Shown here in pieces: positions 19,497 to 29,206 of a stretch of 61,714 bases of DNA. A program made the position numbers and the translations under genes. How positions within the stretch are numbered: position 1 is the first letter of the stretch; each line of letters opens with the position of its first letter. Below the pieces are notes generated by a model that saw nothing but the letters and a program-made list of their open reading frames with translations, had not been told where the DNA came from and did no database searches. The DNA comes from an uncultured Cytophaga sp. (GTDB taxonomy: Bacteria > Bacteroidota > Bacteroidia > Cytophagales > Cytophagaceae), in assembly GCF_937863595.1 (NCBI RefSeq), contig NZ_CALMGQ010000187.1:1-61714 (forward strand), written 5' to 3'.

Positions 19497-21041
19497 ATGA
19501 ATCAGCAGGAGAAAATTGTAGCAATTAAAAAAGTTTTTCAAATCGAAGAACGCAATAGTGCGGCTTTGTCAACTTCAAAAAAATGGAAATCCAATAATAC
19601 ATTTGTAAAACATTCTCCCATAGATAATAGCAGGCTAGCAGAGGTTGAATACGCAGATAAAAAGACATATGACGAGTTGATTGATGATGCTCAAAAAGCA
19701 TTTATTATTTGGTCAGCGGTCCCTTCTCCTCAAAGAGGAGAAGTTATTAGACAAATTGGTGAAGCGTTCCGATTACAAAAGGAAGAACTTGGCACATTGA
19801 TTTCAATTGAAACAGGAAAGCTCTTACAAGAAGGTTTGGGAGAAGCGCAAGAAATAATAGATGTCTGTGATTTTGCTGTTGGCCTATCAAGACAATTGTA
19901 TGGTCTTACTATGCATTCAGAAAGACCAGAACATAGAATGTATGAACAATACCATCCACTTGGAATTGTAGGCATTATCTCTGCTTTTAATTTCCCCGCT
20001 GCTGTGTGGTCTTGGAATGCGATTATTGCTGCAGTTTGTGGTAATGTGAGTATTTGGAAACCTTCTGAGAAAGCCCCATTATCTGCTATTGCGTGCCAGC
20101 ATATTGTATCGAACGTATTGATTAAAAATAAATTGCCAGAAGGGATCTTCTCCCTATATCATGGTGCAGCAGATCAAGGAAGTTGGATGGCAGAGGATGA
20201 GCGCGTGGCACTGGTTTCTGCAACAGGTTCTGTAGCAATGGGCAAAAAAGTGAACAAGTTAGTCGCAGGCAGGCTGGGTAAAACATTATTGGAACTGGGG
20301 GGCAATAATGCAATTATCGTTACTGAAAATTCAAATATAGAAATGGCTGTTCGAGCTATTGTTTTTGGTGCAGTAGGTACAGCTGGTCAACGTTGCACAA
20401 CTACACGTAGGCTTATTGTTCATGATTCAGTGTACGATATCATCCTTGCAAAATTAAAGCACATATACGGACAATTAACCGTTGGCAACCCATTAGATTC
20501 AAAATCATTAGTTGGTCCTTTGATAGATCCTGCAGCAGTGGATATGTTTGAGCAACGAATTGCTCTTGCACAAAAGGAAGGAGCTATATTGCTTGCTGGA
20601 GGTACCAAATACAAACCTGCAGGTTTTGAAAATGGAATGTATGTTATGCCTGCGATATTAGAAGCGACATCTAATATCGCATCCTTGCAAGAAGAGACAT
20701 TTGCACCTATATTGTATGTAACCAAATATAAAGGTGATGTGCATGAAGCGATTAAAATAAATAATAATGTAAGGCAAGGCTTATCTTCTGCAATATTTAC
20801 AAATAACATGCATCAAATGGAGGTATTTCTTTCCAATAAAGGTTCCGATTGTGGTATTGCAAATGTAAATATTGGAACATCTGGCGCAGAAATTGGCGGC
20901 GCTTTTGGCGGAGAAAAAGAGACTGGTGGAGGTAGAGAATCGGGTTCAGATAGTTGGAAAGCCTACATGCGTAGACAAACCAATACAATTAACTATGGAA
21001 ATACACTCCCATTGGCGCAAGGTATACGGTTTGATCTCTAA
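19497..21041 (+). CDS. Aldehyde dehydrogenase, ALDH7 / aminoadipate-semialdehyde type
   Basis: This 514-aa NAD(P)-dependent aldehyde dehydrogenase has N165 in SAFNFPAAVW, E266 in LLELGGNN and the nucleophile C300 in GTAGQRCTTTRR. The sequence HPLGIVGIISAFNFP and the GTAGQRCTTTRR motif are closest to the ALDH7 (antiquitin, aminoadipate-semialdehyde dehydrogenase) branch. A role in lysine catabolism or osmolyte/aldehyde detoxification is therefore likely. No other lysine-degradation gene is adjacent, so the substrate is inferred from the family only. Confidence 0.88.
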   Translation: MNQQEKIVAIKKVFQIEERNSAALSTSKKWKSNNTFVKHSPIDNSRLAEVEYADKKTYDELIDDAQKAFIIWSAVPSPQRGEVIRQIGEAFRLQKEELGTLISIETGKLLQEGLGEAQEIIDVCDFAVGLSRQLYGLTMHSERPEHRMYEQYHPLGIVGIISAFNFPAAVWSWNAIIAAVCGNVSIWKPSEKAPLSAIACQHIVSNVLIKNKLPEGIFSLYHGAADQGSWMAEDERVALVSATGSVAMGKKVNKLVAGRLGKTLLELGGNNAIIVTENSNIEMAVRAIVFGAVGTAGQRCTTTRRLIVHDSVYDIILAKLKHIYGQLTVGNPLDSKSLVGPLIDPAAVDMFEQRIALAQKEGAILLAGGTKYKPAGFENGMYVMPAILEATSNIASLQEETFAPILYVTKYKGDVHEAIKINNNVRQGLSSAIFTNNMHQMEVFLSNKGSDCGIANVNIGTSGAEIGGAFGGEKETGGGRESGSDSWKAYMRRQTNTINYGNTLPLAQGIRFDL

Positions 21042-21081
21042 ATTATTGCGTTTAAATTGAATAGAATTTAATAATATTTAT

Positions 21082-21089
21082 TACATTTG
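21082..21089 (+). promoter_or_regulatory. -7 box (TACATTTG) for the receiver-domain gene
   Basis: TACATTTG fits TAnnTTTG and lies 18 bp before the ATG. An ATTG sits about 22 bp upstream in the -33 region. The short distance implies a very short 5' leader. Confidence 0.45.
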
Positions 21090-21107
21090 ATTACTTAAAT
21101 TTTTACT

Positions 21108-21533
21108 ATGAAAAATACGGATACGGCTGTGGCGACAAAATATCATTCAATCATGTTGGTGGATGATAATGAAATCGATAATTTAATTAATCAAAAGATG
21201 ATTGAAGCGGCAGGGATATGTACGCATATCTTTGTTCACTCTGGCGCAAGAAGTGCAATTGAATTTCTAAAGAATATTGAGAAATTAGCCAAAGGTTCAA
21301 TAGAATTGTATTTGCCTGATTTGATTTTTCTAGATATTGATATGCCTCTAATGGATGGCTTTCAGTTCTTAGAAGAATTTGAAAAAATGTCTGATTTGAT
21401 AAAGAATCAATGCAATGTAATTATGCTTACATCTTCATTAAATCCTCAGGATTTAATGAAAGCAAAGAAAAATAAGCACATTGTTAAATACATTAACAAG
21501 CCCTTAACCTTAGATAATCTTCGTAAGATTTGA
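21108..21533 (+). CDS. Single-domain response regulator (CheY-like receiver)
   Basis: The 141-aa protein is a stand-alone receiver domain. The acidic pocket is D19/D20 (MLVDDNEID), the phospho-acceptor is D76 (LIFLDIDMPLMDGF), and the switch residues are T108 (IMLTSS) and K131 (INKPLT). There is no output domain, so it must act through a partner protein or phosphorelay. No histidine kinase is next to it. It converges on an unrecognised minus-strand gene across an 8-bp gap and a shared hairpin. Confidence 0.93.
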   Translation: MKNTDTAVATKYHSIMLVDDNEIDNLINQKMIEAAGICTHIFVHSGARSAIEFLKNIEKLAKGSIELYLPDLIFLDIDMPLMDGFQFLEEFEKMSDLIKNQCNVIMLTSSLNPQDLMKAKKNKHIVKYINKPLTLDNLRKI

Positions 21534-21567
21534 TTTTATACTAAACTTCTGAAAGTTTAGTATAAAA
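21534..21567. terminator. Convergent hairpin between receiver gene and 477-aa gene
   Basis: A perfect 15-bp inverted repeat (TTTTATACTAAACTT / AAGTTTAGTATAAAA) with a 4-nt CTGA loop lies between the two convergent stop codons and contains the stop of the minus-strand gene. Its AT-rich ends could serve both directions. There is no long T-tract outside the stem, so termination strength is uncertain. Confidence 0.55.
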
Positions 21568-22974
21568 ATTCTCATTTAATGCTAAATAATTAAACGGCGA
21601 ATAATACGCTGGCAAAGTCAAGCTTAGTCTCTCAGTTAATAGAGTTAGTTTGGCTTTTTTGCCTTTTTTACCTTCATTAAGTGCTGTTTTGCAGATTTTA
21701 ATAATCGTTACTGCATGCGGACATTCATCCTTGCCCAATAGTCTAATTTGTCTCTGAATGCTATTTACAAGCTGATTAAATAAATCATGCTCCTTGATAA
21801 GAGTGTATTGTAGTGCTAAAAATAATTTTATTTCTAAAAGCGTATTCGGATATCTTTTAATAGATGTCTCATTTAATAAGCTGTTAAGATACTTCGCAGC
21901 TTCGTCATACTTTTCAGCAAAGAAACATCCAGAAGCTCTATAATTTACATAAATAATAAATTCTGGAAGGTTTAATTTGTTGGTTTCATAGTCTTCAAAC
22001 AATTCTTTTGAATCACCATACATCATTTTCTCCGTACGGTCACCTATGTAATGTTTCTGTTTAGCTAATAAAATGCCTGGCGAAAAAGTGTACAAAGAAT
22101 AATTAGAAACGAAAATAGGTATGGATTCAGTTATGTCGTCAATTGATTTATTTAAAACAGTTGAGTTGTTTACCATGGAATAATATTCAACTTTCAGGTA
22201 ATCCAACACTAAAATTAAATGGTAATAAATAGCATCTAAATAATATTGATCAAAAATATTTTGAATGGATTCAAACGTTTGCTCCATTTCTGGATTTGCA
22301 ACTTTCTTAATTTTTAGTTCATGGAATAAATTAATGAAGGATTGGAATACATACAATCTGTGTGATTGGTATAAATTCGCAATATTATTCATTTCACTTT
22401 GCAATAATTCAAGACCTAATTTGTCTGTTTCACTGCCTGTTAAAAAGTACTCTCCATATTTTTTAAAGTAATTACCAAGCATGTCTTCTGCCTTATCTAA
22501 GGCAAGCATATATGCAACGTGGCGGTTATATAACTGAGAGTAATTAAAATGATCTTCTGGGGAATTAAGTAACAGTTTTTTTAATGTTTTATATATGATT
22601 GTTAATTCATTTGATAAATCATAATCCAACAATTCTTTTTCCAACTTTTTTAGAGAAGCGATTGCAATAGCACGTTTCTTTGTAAAAATAATATCATGAA
22701 CCGTTGCAACTTTTTTAATCAGAGATGTTCTCGGACTTTCCATTTCTTGAAGAAGATACTCTTCAATTTTCTGGTTTAATCGAGACCGTAAGGTATAATA
22801 TGCATTGTTGTTCACCTCTAACTCTTCCATGATGCGCGTATCCGAAAGTTGTTTCTCACGCATGAATTTTAATAAATAGGCAGATTTCTCGGCGTTACTG
22901 TTTATTAAAGAATCGTAGATTGCTGTATAATCCTTGGTGGACAGCTGTTTGATGATATTTTTGAGCTTAGACAT
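21541..22974 (-). CDS. Unrecognised helical 477-aa protein
   Basis: I do not recognise a family. The protein is soluble-looking with no signal peptide or membrane helix. It is rich in Leu, Lys, Tyr and Glu and appears almost wholly alpha-helical, so a TPR-like or helical-repeat scaffold is possible. The first 80 residues (LKNIIKQLSTKDY ... RIMEELEVNNNAYYTLRSRL) contain a segment that could be helix-turn-helix-like. It converges on the lone receiver domain, which makes a functional link conceivable but unproven. Length and codon use look normal for a real gene. Confidence 0.7.
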   Translation of the reverse strand: MSKLKNIIKQLSTKDYTAIYDSLINSNAEKSAYLLKFMREKQLSDTRIMEELEVNNNAYYTLRSRLNQKIEEYLLQEMESPRTSLIKKVATVHDIIFTKKRAIAIASLKKLEKELLDYDLSNELTIIYKTLKKLLLNSPEDHFNYSQLYNRHVAYMLALDKAEDMLGNYFKKYGEYFLTGSETDKLGLELLQSEMNNIANLYQSHRLYVFQSFINLFHELKIKKVANPEMEQTFESIQNIFDQYYLDAIYYHLILVLDYLKVEYYSMVNNSTVLNKSIDDITESIPIFVSNYSLYTFSPGILLAKQKHYIGDRTEKMMYGDSKELFEDYETNKLNLPEFIIYVNYRASGCFFAEKYDEAAKYLNSLLNETSIKRYPNTLLEIKLFLALQYTLIKEHDLFNQLVNSIQRQIRLLGKDECPHAVTIIKICKTALNEGKKGKKAKLTLLTERLSLTLPAYYSPFNYLALNENFYTKLSEV

Positions 22975-23253
22975 GAAAAGTGTTAATTAAAACAATACAG
23001 ATTCTGGCACAAGGTATGTGTTTACTCAAGCTAAAGTACTAAAAAGTAGACGATAAAATCTATTTAATGCAAATTTATTATAAACATCAAATTCGATATG
23101 CCATATTAGATACAATTATTGGAATAGAACCTAATATGTATCCGCAGTACTGCTTTCATGGGTGTTGAAAAACCATGAAAAGGATAAATCAGCAACTTTA
23201 ATATAAAATTGAAGTTGACAAAAATACTTTTTTAAAATGCCTGCCCTAAATTG
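22975..23253. other. Non-coding gap left of tRNA-Ala
   Basis: About 280 AT-rich bp with no gene. It holds one short inverted repeat (TTTCATGG at 23154-23161 and CCATGAAA at 23173-23180). I see no T-tract that would make it a clear terminator. Confidence 0.5.
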
Positions 23254-23327
23254 TGGAGAATATCGGGCTCGAACCGATGACCTCTTGACTGCCAGCCAAG
23301 CGCTCTAGCCAACTGAGCTAATCCCCC
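23254..23327 (-). tRNA. tRNA-Ala (anticodon GGC)
   Basis: A 74-nt cloverleaf is read on the minus strand. The acceptor is GGGGGAT with ATTCTCC (two G-U pairs), the D-arm is GCTC/GAGC, the anticodon stem CTTGG/TCAAG (one G-U) encloses loop CTGGCAG (anticodon GGC), and the T-arm is ATCGG-TTCGAGC-CCGAT. CCA is not encoded. Confidence 0.95.
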
Positions 23328-23355
23328 TTATGAAACAAATCTATAACAAATGAAC

Positions 23356-23883
23356 CTAAAGTACCCTACGCGCCTTGATTAAAATGTTTTCGTAGTAACT
23401 CACATATAAATCGCTCTCTACTACACCTAACTTGGTAGATGAATGAATGAACTTGACATCTCGTGGACCATTCACTTTACTTACCAAGCCTGCATGAACA
23501 ACCTTCGATCCACCCTTTTTGTCCGTAAAAAACACAAGGTCACCTGGTTTCAAATCAGCGTACTTAATAGCAGTGCCTACTTTACTCTGCTCCGCAGAAG
23601 TTCTAGGTAAGGTAATCGAAACTTCTTTAAAACACAACAACATGAGTCCAGAACAATCCATTCCCGCCCTACTGGTCCCCCCAAACTTATAAGGCGTTCC
23701 TACATAAGACTTGGCTGTTTTGATGACTTTGTCTGCTTTTTCGTTACTTTCATGTATCTTTCCTTTTGTTTGTTCTTTCTTGGTTTTGGTTTTTTCTGGT
23801 TTTGTCGAAGCAACTTTTGAACTTTTACAACTCACAAAGGAAAATAAAGCAACAAGAAGAATAGCTAAAGATAAATGGCGCAT
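23356..23883 (-). CDS. NlpC/P60 family lipoprotein (putative peptidoglycan endopeptidase)
   Basis: This 175-aa protein has a lipoprotein signal with lipobox FVSC (C19), then a Lys-rich linker and an NlpC/P60 domain (about 50-175). The catalytic residues are C77 in GMDCSGL, H130 in KVVHAGL and a third polar position at H147 in KFIHSS. It probably cuts D-Glu-containing stem peptides in the cell wall. The start codon is only 30 bp from the divergent asnB start, so the two promoters must overlap or lie within the genes. Confidence 0.9.
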   Translation of the reverse strand: MRHLSLAILLVALFSFVSCKSSKVASTKPEKTKTKKEQTKGKIHESNEKADKVIKTAKSYVGTPYKFGGTSRAGMDCSGLMLLCFKEVSITLPRTSAEQSKVGTAIKYADLKPGDLVFFTDKKGGSKVVHAGLVSKVNGPRDVKFIHSSTKLGVVESDLYVSYYENILIKARRVL

Positions 23884-23913
23884 TGAATAGTGTATTAATT
23901 AACTGAAACGTAT

Positions 23914-25806
23914 ATGTGTGGAATTACGGGAATTTTTGCATTTAATCAAATAGGTTCTTTCTATATGATCAATTTAGGGAAAAGCATGGACTCGCTTTCT
24001 CATAGAGGTCCTGATGGAAGAGGCACCTTTGTTGATGATTTGATAGCGCTTGGTCACAGGCGATTATCTATTATTGATACTGAAAATGGACGACAGCCAA
24101 TGCGTGATATAACAGAGCGATACGTAATTGTTTTTAATGGGGAAATTTTTAATTATCAAGAATTAAAAAAGCAGCTTATTGAAAAATTTAATTATTCTTT
24201 TCAAACACATTCAGATACAGAAGTATTACTTGCAGCCTATATCAACTGGGGAGCGGATTGTTTAACAAAGTTGAATGGTTTTTTCGCATTCGCAATTTAC
24301 GATAAACAAGCTCATGAAATATTTGTTGCGCGTGATCGCTTAGGCGTTAAACCATTATTGTATTACATCGACGAAGATAAATTTATTTTTGCTTCTGAAA
24401 TGAAGTCGGTATTAAGCTATAATATCCCTAAGAATGTAGACTTAGCTTCTGTTAGACAGTATTTTACGTTGGGATATATTCCCGAGCCAAATTCAATTTT
24501 TACAGATATTAAAAAAGTAGAAGCAGGGAGTTATTTAAAAATAAGCAAATCAGGTATCGTTCAAAAAAAATATTACGAATTACCTAAAACTACAAACCCA
24601 ACAGCTACAGTTTCTTTTGAACAAGCAGCTGTTCAAGTAAAAGAGCTATTTGCGCAATCTATAAAAGATAGGCTTGTCGCAGATGTTCCAGTGGGTGCAT
24701 TTTTAAGTGGAGGAATAGATTCAAGCATTGTTGTAGCCGAGGCTTCCAAGCAAATAGAGTCCTTGAATACCTTTTCAATAGGCTTTAAAGATGCAGCATT
24801 ATTCGATGAATCTAAATCTGCAGAGCTTGTTGCCAAAACGTTTCAAACAAATCATACATCCATAGTATTAGGCACGAAAGATTTAGCAGACAATATAATG
24901 GACTGCTTAGAAAGTATGAGCGAGCCATTCGCTGATAGCGCAACATTGCCCTTATTTGTGTTGTGTAAAAAAGTAGCTCCCTCAATTAAAGTAGTACTTT
25001 CAGGCGATGGTGCCGATGAATTATTTGGTGGGTATAACAAACATAAAGCGGAATGGATGGTTAAAAACCCTTCCAATAAAGTGAAGCTTGCTAAGGCATT
25101 TGAACCAATTATTAAACTCTTGACCGCCAATAGAAATACGGCGTGGGGGGATAAAATTAGGCAAATTCAAAAACTGATTAATGGAGCGAAATTGAACGAT
25201 TCCGAGCGTTATTACCTGTGGTGTTCTATCTTCCCGGCCAATCAACTTCTGAAGTTATTTGACACTAAGTTTGAGGGCAAACAGGAATACGAGAAACGTA
25301 AAACAGGTATTTTACATCGATTTAAAGATAAAAAATACGACATGAACCAAGTTTTGCATACAGATATGGATTTGGTATTGGGGAGCGATATGCTGCATAA
25401 AATGGACTCTATGTCGATGGCAAATGGATTAGAAATGCGAGAACCTTTTTTAGATAATCGACTAGTTGAGTTTGTTATGTCATTGCCAGCTACTTATAAA
25501 GTAAGAGATGGCGATACAAAAGCTGTTTTAAAGGAAGCGTATAAAACCGAATTGCCTAAAGAGATACTGTCTAAATCAAAGCATGGATTTGATGTTCCTT
25601 TATCTATTCTTTTTTCGAAAGAACTTAAAGAATGGATCATTAATGAGTTATTGAATGAGAAATTGATTGCGGATCAACAGATTTTCAATTGGAATTATAT
25701 TAAAATAATTAGAGAAGCAATTAATAAAAATGGTAATTTAGACGAATTGCATATTTGGTCCATTATTGTCTTTCAATTTTGGTGGAAAAAGTATATGATT
25801 TCGTAA
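23914..25806 (+). CDS. asnB: Asparagine synthase (glutamine-hydrolysing)
   Basis: The 630-aa AsnB-type protein has nucleophile C2 (MCGITGIF) of the class II glutaminase domain (SHRGPDGRG, VFNGEIFNY). The synthetase domain has the PP-loop AFLSGGIDSS near residue 265. It makes asparagine, or an amidated sugar or uronic acid, from glutamine. AsnB homologues are frequent in O-antigen and capsule clusters, and this one opens such a cluster (gmd, fcl and glycosyltransferases follow), so a polysaccharide-modifying role is as likely as asparagine supply. Confidence 0.92.
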   Translation: MCGITGIFAFNQIGSFYMINLGKSMDSLSHRGPDGRGTFVDDLIALGHRRLSIIDTENGRQPMRDITERYVIVFNGEIFNYQELKKQLIEKFNYSFQTHSDTEVLLAAYINWGADCLTKLNGFFAFAIYDKQAHEIFVARDRLGVKPLLYYIDEDKFIFASEMKSVLSYNIPKNVDLASVRQYFTLGYIPEPNSIFTDIKKVEAGSYLKISKSGIVQKKYYELPKTTNPTATVSFEQAAVQVKELFAQSIKDRLVADVPVGAFLSGGIDSSIVVAEASKQIESLNTFSIGFKDAALFDESKSAELVAKTFQTNHTSIVLGTKDLADNIMDCLESMSEPFADSATLPLFVLCKKVAPSIKVVLSGDGADELFGGYNKHKAEWMVKNPSNKVKLAKAFEPIIKLLTANRNTAWGDKIRQIQKLINGAKLNDSERYYLWCSIFPANQLLKLFDTKFEGKQEYEKRKTGILHRFKDKKYDMNQVLHTDMDLVLGSDMLHKMDSMSMANGLEMREPFLDNRLVEFVMSLPATYKVRDGDTKAVLKEAYKTELPKEILSKSKHGFDVPLSILFSKELKEWIINELLNEKLIADQQIFNWNYIKIIREAINKNGNLDELHIWSIIVFQFWWKKYMIS

Positions 25807-25889
25807 ATTGCAAGAATATGGTTCACTGTAATTTAAACTGAATCGGATTTAGTCAAGAATATATCAAGAAAAATACATAAGAACAGAAA

Positions 25890-27002
25890 ATGAAAGTTGC
25901 ATTAATTACAGGAGTTACAGGTCAAGATGGCGCTTATTTAAGCGAATTTTTATTGAAAAAAGGATACGAAGTACATGGTGTAAAAAGAAGATCTTCTTTA
26001 TTTAACACCGATCGTATCGATCACTTATATGTGGATCAACATGAAAAAGATGTAAAGTTCAAATTGCATTACGGTGATTTAACAGATTCAACAAATCTAA
26101 TTCGCATTATTCAGGAAGTGCAACCAGATGAAATTTATAATCTTGGTGCAATGTCGCATGTAAAAGTGAGTTTTGATACGCCAGAATATACAGCAAATGC
26201 AGATGGTATTGGCACCTTGAGAATTCTTGAAGCAATTCGGATTCTTAAATTAGAAAAGAAAACAAAAATTTATCAAGCTTCTACTTCAGAGCTATATGGC
26301 TTAGTACAAGAAGTTCCTCAAAAAGAAACGACTCCATTTTATCCACGTTCTCCGTATGCGGTTGCTAAAATGTACGCATATTGGATTACTGTTAATTATA
26401 GAGAAGCATATAATATTTTTGCTTGTAATGGTATTCTATTCAATCACGAGTCTCCTTTACGCGGCGAAACGTTTGTGACCAGAAAAATTACACGTGCTGT
26501 AGCTCGTATCGCATTAGGTTCTCAGGATAAAGTATATTTAGGGAATCTCGATTCTAAAAGAGATTGGGGACATGCGAAAGATTACGTTGAGGCGATGTGG
26601 CTGATTTTACAACAGAAAAAAGCTGAAGATTTTGTAATTGCGACTGGTGTTACAACCACGGTTAGAGATTTTGTTAAAATGGCTTTTGCACGTGTAGGTA
26701 TTGAACTTGAATTCAAAGGCAAGGGTGTAAAAGAAGTTGCTGTTGTTGTTTCTTGCAAAAACAAAGAGTTTCAATTAAAAAAAGGGAAGGTAGTTGTTGC
26801 AGTAGATAAAGCATATTTCAGACCAACAGAAGTAGATTTGTTAATTGGTGATGCAACTAAATGCAAGAAACTTCTTAAATGGAAGCCAAAATACAACCTT
26901 AAGATGCTTGTAAATGAGATGGTAGATGCGGATGTTCAATTATTTAAAAAAGATGAATACTTACGTAAAGGTGGATTTAAAACATTAAGCCAAAACGAGT
27001 AG
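25890..27002 (+). CDS. gmd: GDP-mannose 4,6-dehydratase
   Basis: This 370-aa short-chain dehydrogenase has the nucleotide fingerprint [17 protein letters not shown] and the catalytic set ASTSELYG plus Y156-AVA-K160 ([11 protein letters not shown]). [20 protein letters not shown] is typical of Gmd. It converts GDP-mannose to GDP-4-keto-6-deoxymannose, the first step to GDP-L-fucose, and fcl follows 4 bp downstream as the next enzyme. Together they give nucleotide sugar for the cluster's glycosyltransferases. Confidence 0.96.
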   Translation: MKVALITGVTGQDGAYLSEFLLKKGYEVHGVKRRSSLFNTDRIDHLYVDQHEKDVKFKLHYGDLTDSTNLIRIIQEVQPDEIYNLGAMSHVKVSFDTPEYTANADGIGTLRILEAIRILKLEKKTKIYQASTSELYGLVQEVPQKETTPFYPRSPYAVAKMYAYWITVNYREAYNIFACNGILFNHESPLRGETFVTRKITRAVARIALGSQDKVYLGNLDSKRDWGHAKDYVEAMWLILQQKKAEDFVIATGVTTTVRDFVKMAFARVGIELEFKGKGVKEVAVVVSCKNKEFQLKKGKVVVAVDKAYFRPTEVDLLIGDATKCKKLLKWKPKYNLKMLVNEMVDADVQLFKKDEYLRKGGFKTLSQNE

Positions 27003-27006
27003 TATC

Positions 27007-27933
27007 ATGGATTTAAATAGTAAGATATACGTTGCTGGACACCGCGGTATGGTTGGTTCAGCAATTGTTCGATTGTTAGAAAAAAAAGGCTACAAGCACA
27101 TCATTACACGTACTTCTAAAGAACTCGACTTAAGAAATCAGTTAGAAGTGCAGCAATTTTTTCAAGCTGAAAAGCCTGAGATAGTAATATTGGCCGCGGC
27201 TAAAGTTGGGGGGATTCACGCGAATAATGTGTATCGCGCAGAGTTTATCTACGACAACCTTATGATGGAGGCAAATGTCATTCATCAAGCATATGTGTCA
27301 AAAGTTGAGAAACTGTTGTTTCTAGGATCTTCGTGTATATATCCTAAATTGGCACCACAGCCATTGAAAGAAGAATACTTACTAACGGGAGTATTAGAGG
27401 CTACAAATGAACCTTATGCGATCGCTAAGATTGCGGGCATAAAAATGTGTGAAGCATACAAAGATCAATATGGTTGTAATTTCATTTCCGCTATGCCTAC
27501 CAACTTGTATGGTCCAAATGATAATTATGATTTAAATAATTCGCACGTATTGCCTGCACTACTTCGTAAATTCCATGAAGCGAAACTATCGGGTGCAACG
27601 GAAGTAGAAGTGTGGGGCTCTGGATCGCCATTACGTGAATTCTTGCACGTGGACGACTTAGCTGCTGCGTGTTATTTTCTATTAGAGCAGTATACAGGTA
27701 AAGAGATCGTAAATATTGGAAGTGGCGTTGACTTGACCATTAAAGAATTAGCGACGTTGATTAAAGAAGTCGTAGGGTTTAAAGGTGAGTTAAAGTTTGA
27801 TGCAACGAAACCTGATGGAACACCCCGAAAATTAATGGATGTTTCAAAATTAAAAAACTTAGGTTGGGAATATTCTATTAATCTAAAAGATGGAATAACC
27901 TCTGTCTATAAAGATGCGTTTAAAACACAATAA
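27007..27933 (+). CDS. fcl: GDP-L-fucose synthase
   Basis: This 308-aa epimerase/reductase has the NADP fingerprint [16 protein letters not shown]. The family motif [19 protein letters not shown] and the active-site pair Y137/K141 ([11 protein letters not shown]) are intact. It epimerises and reduces GDP-4-keto-6-deoxymannose to GDP-L-fucose. It directly follows gmd (4-bp gap), so the two form an operon dedicated to fucose donor synthesis. Confidence 0.96.
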   Translation: MDLNSKIYVAGHRGMVGSAIVRLLEKKGYKHIITRTSKELDLRNQLEVQQFFQAEKPEIVILAAAKVGGIHANNVYRAEFIYDNLMMEANVIHQAYVSKVEKLLFLGSSCIYPKLAPQPLKEEYLLTGVLEATNEPYAIAKIAGIKMCEAYKDQYGCNFISAMPTNLYGPNDNYDLNNSHVLPALLRKFHEAKLSGATEVEVWGSGSPLREFLHVDDLAAACYFLLEQYTGKEIVNIGSGVDLTIKELATLIKEVVGFKGELKFDATKPDGTPRKLMDVSKLKNLGWEYSINLKDGITSVYKDAFKTQ

Positions 27934-27970
27934 ATAATTTTTCCTAAATCCATCATATGTAAAATAGAGA

Positions 27971-29206
27971 ATGCAAAACAAACATATACTATATATTACA
28001 TATGATGGACTTACGGATTTTTTGGGGCAATCGCAAGTGCTCCCATATATCATTGGCTTAGAAAAAGAAGGATGTCGCTTTTCAATTTTGAGCTTTGAAA
28101 AAAAAGAAAAATACGAAACCAATAAGAATGTAATTGAAGCATTGATTTTGGGTAAAAATATTCAATGGTATCCAAAGACCTATCATAAAAAGTTTTCAAT
28201 ACTCGCTACGATTTGGGATTTGCTAATAGGCTTTATTTTTGTAACCAAGCTTCATTTTAAAGATGCTTTCCATGCAGTGCATTGCAGAAGCTATATACCA
28301 TCGATCTTAGGGTTGCTTTCAAAAAAGATATTCCATACAAAGTTCATATTTGATATGCGTGGCTTTTGGGCAGATGAGCGTGTTGATGGCGGATTGTGGA
28401 ATCTCAATAGCTTCATATTTAAAAGAGTATATCAATTATTTAAATGGATAGAAAAAAAATGTATTTTGAATGCAGATTATGTTGTAACACTTACACAGAA
28501 TAGCTATGTCGAGATGCAGCAATGGAAGTACGTTACATCAACGGTTCCATTTAAAATTATTCCGTGTTGTGCAGATTTGAATGTTTTTAATCCAAATAAT
28601 ATTGTTGTTGCCGATGTAGTAAAACGTAAGCAAGAACTTGCAATTGAAAATCAAATTGTAATTAGTTACTTGGGCTCAATCGGCACGTGGTATATGATTG
28701 ATGAAATGCTGAATTTTTTTAAACAATTTCTCACATCACACCCTTCTGCAATTTTTCTATTTATTACGCCAGAAGAAAAAAATGTAATTGAATCAATTGT
28801 CGAGACACATGGTATTCAATTTGACCGAATAAGAATTACAAAAGCGCAACGGCGAGAAGTCCCAACGTATATATCCTTAAGTACATATTCGTTATTCTTT
28901 ATCAAGCCTTCATATTCCAAAAAGAGTTCATCTCCCACAAAACTAGCTGAGATTATGGCAATGGGAGTGCCTGTAATTTGCAATAATAATGTTGGTGATG
29001 TTGAACAACAAGTATTAGCGGCGAAGGCTGGATTCATTATTGAAGAGTTTAATACAGAGAGTTACATAAATATAATCTGCGAATTAGAAAACAATTTCGA
29101 TATGCATTTTCAAAAGGAAATAGTTGAAAAATATGTGCAGCAAAACTTCTCATTGGAAAATGGCGTAAAGTCATATTCAGAAATATATTCGCAAATACTT
29201 ATATGA
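27971..29206 (+). CDS. Glycosyltransferase, GT4-like
   Basis: The 411-aa cytoplasmic protein has a GT-B fold pattern. The N-terminal half contains YDGLTDFLGQSQVLPYI and HCRSYIPSILGLL. The C-terminal half carries the EX7E-type donor-binding region KLAEIMAMGVPVICN. Family 4 retaining glycosyltransferases of this kind build polysaccharide repeat units. It starts 37 bp after fcl, and its stop overlaps the next ATG by 4 bp. Which sugar it transfers cannot be read from sequence. Confidence 0.85.
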   Translation: MQNKHILYITYDGLTDFLGQSQVLPYIIGLEKEGCRFSILSFEKKEKYETNKNVIEALILGKNIQWYPKTYHKKFSILATIWDLLIGFIFVTKLHFKDAFHAVHCRSYIPSILGLLSKKIFHTKFIFDMRGFWADERVDGGLWNLNSFIFKRVYQLFKWIEKKCILNADYVVTLTQNSYVEMQQWKYVTSTVPFKIIPCCADLNVFNPNNIVVADVVKRKQELAIENQIVISYLGSIGTWYMIDEMLNFFKQFLTSHPSAIFLFITPEEKNVIESIVETHGIQFDRIRITKAQRREVPTYISLSTYSLFFIKPSYSKKSSSPTKLAEIMAMGVPVICNNNVGDVEQQVLAAKAGFIIEEFNTESYINIICELENNFDMHFQKEIVEKYVQQNFSLENGVKSYSEIYSQILI

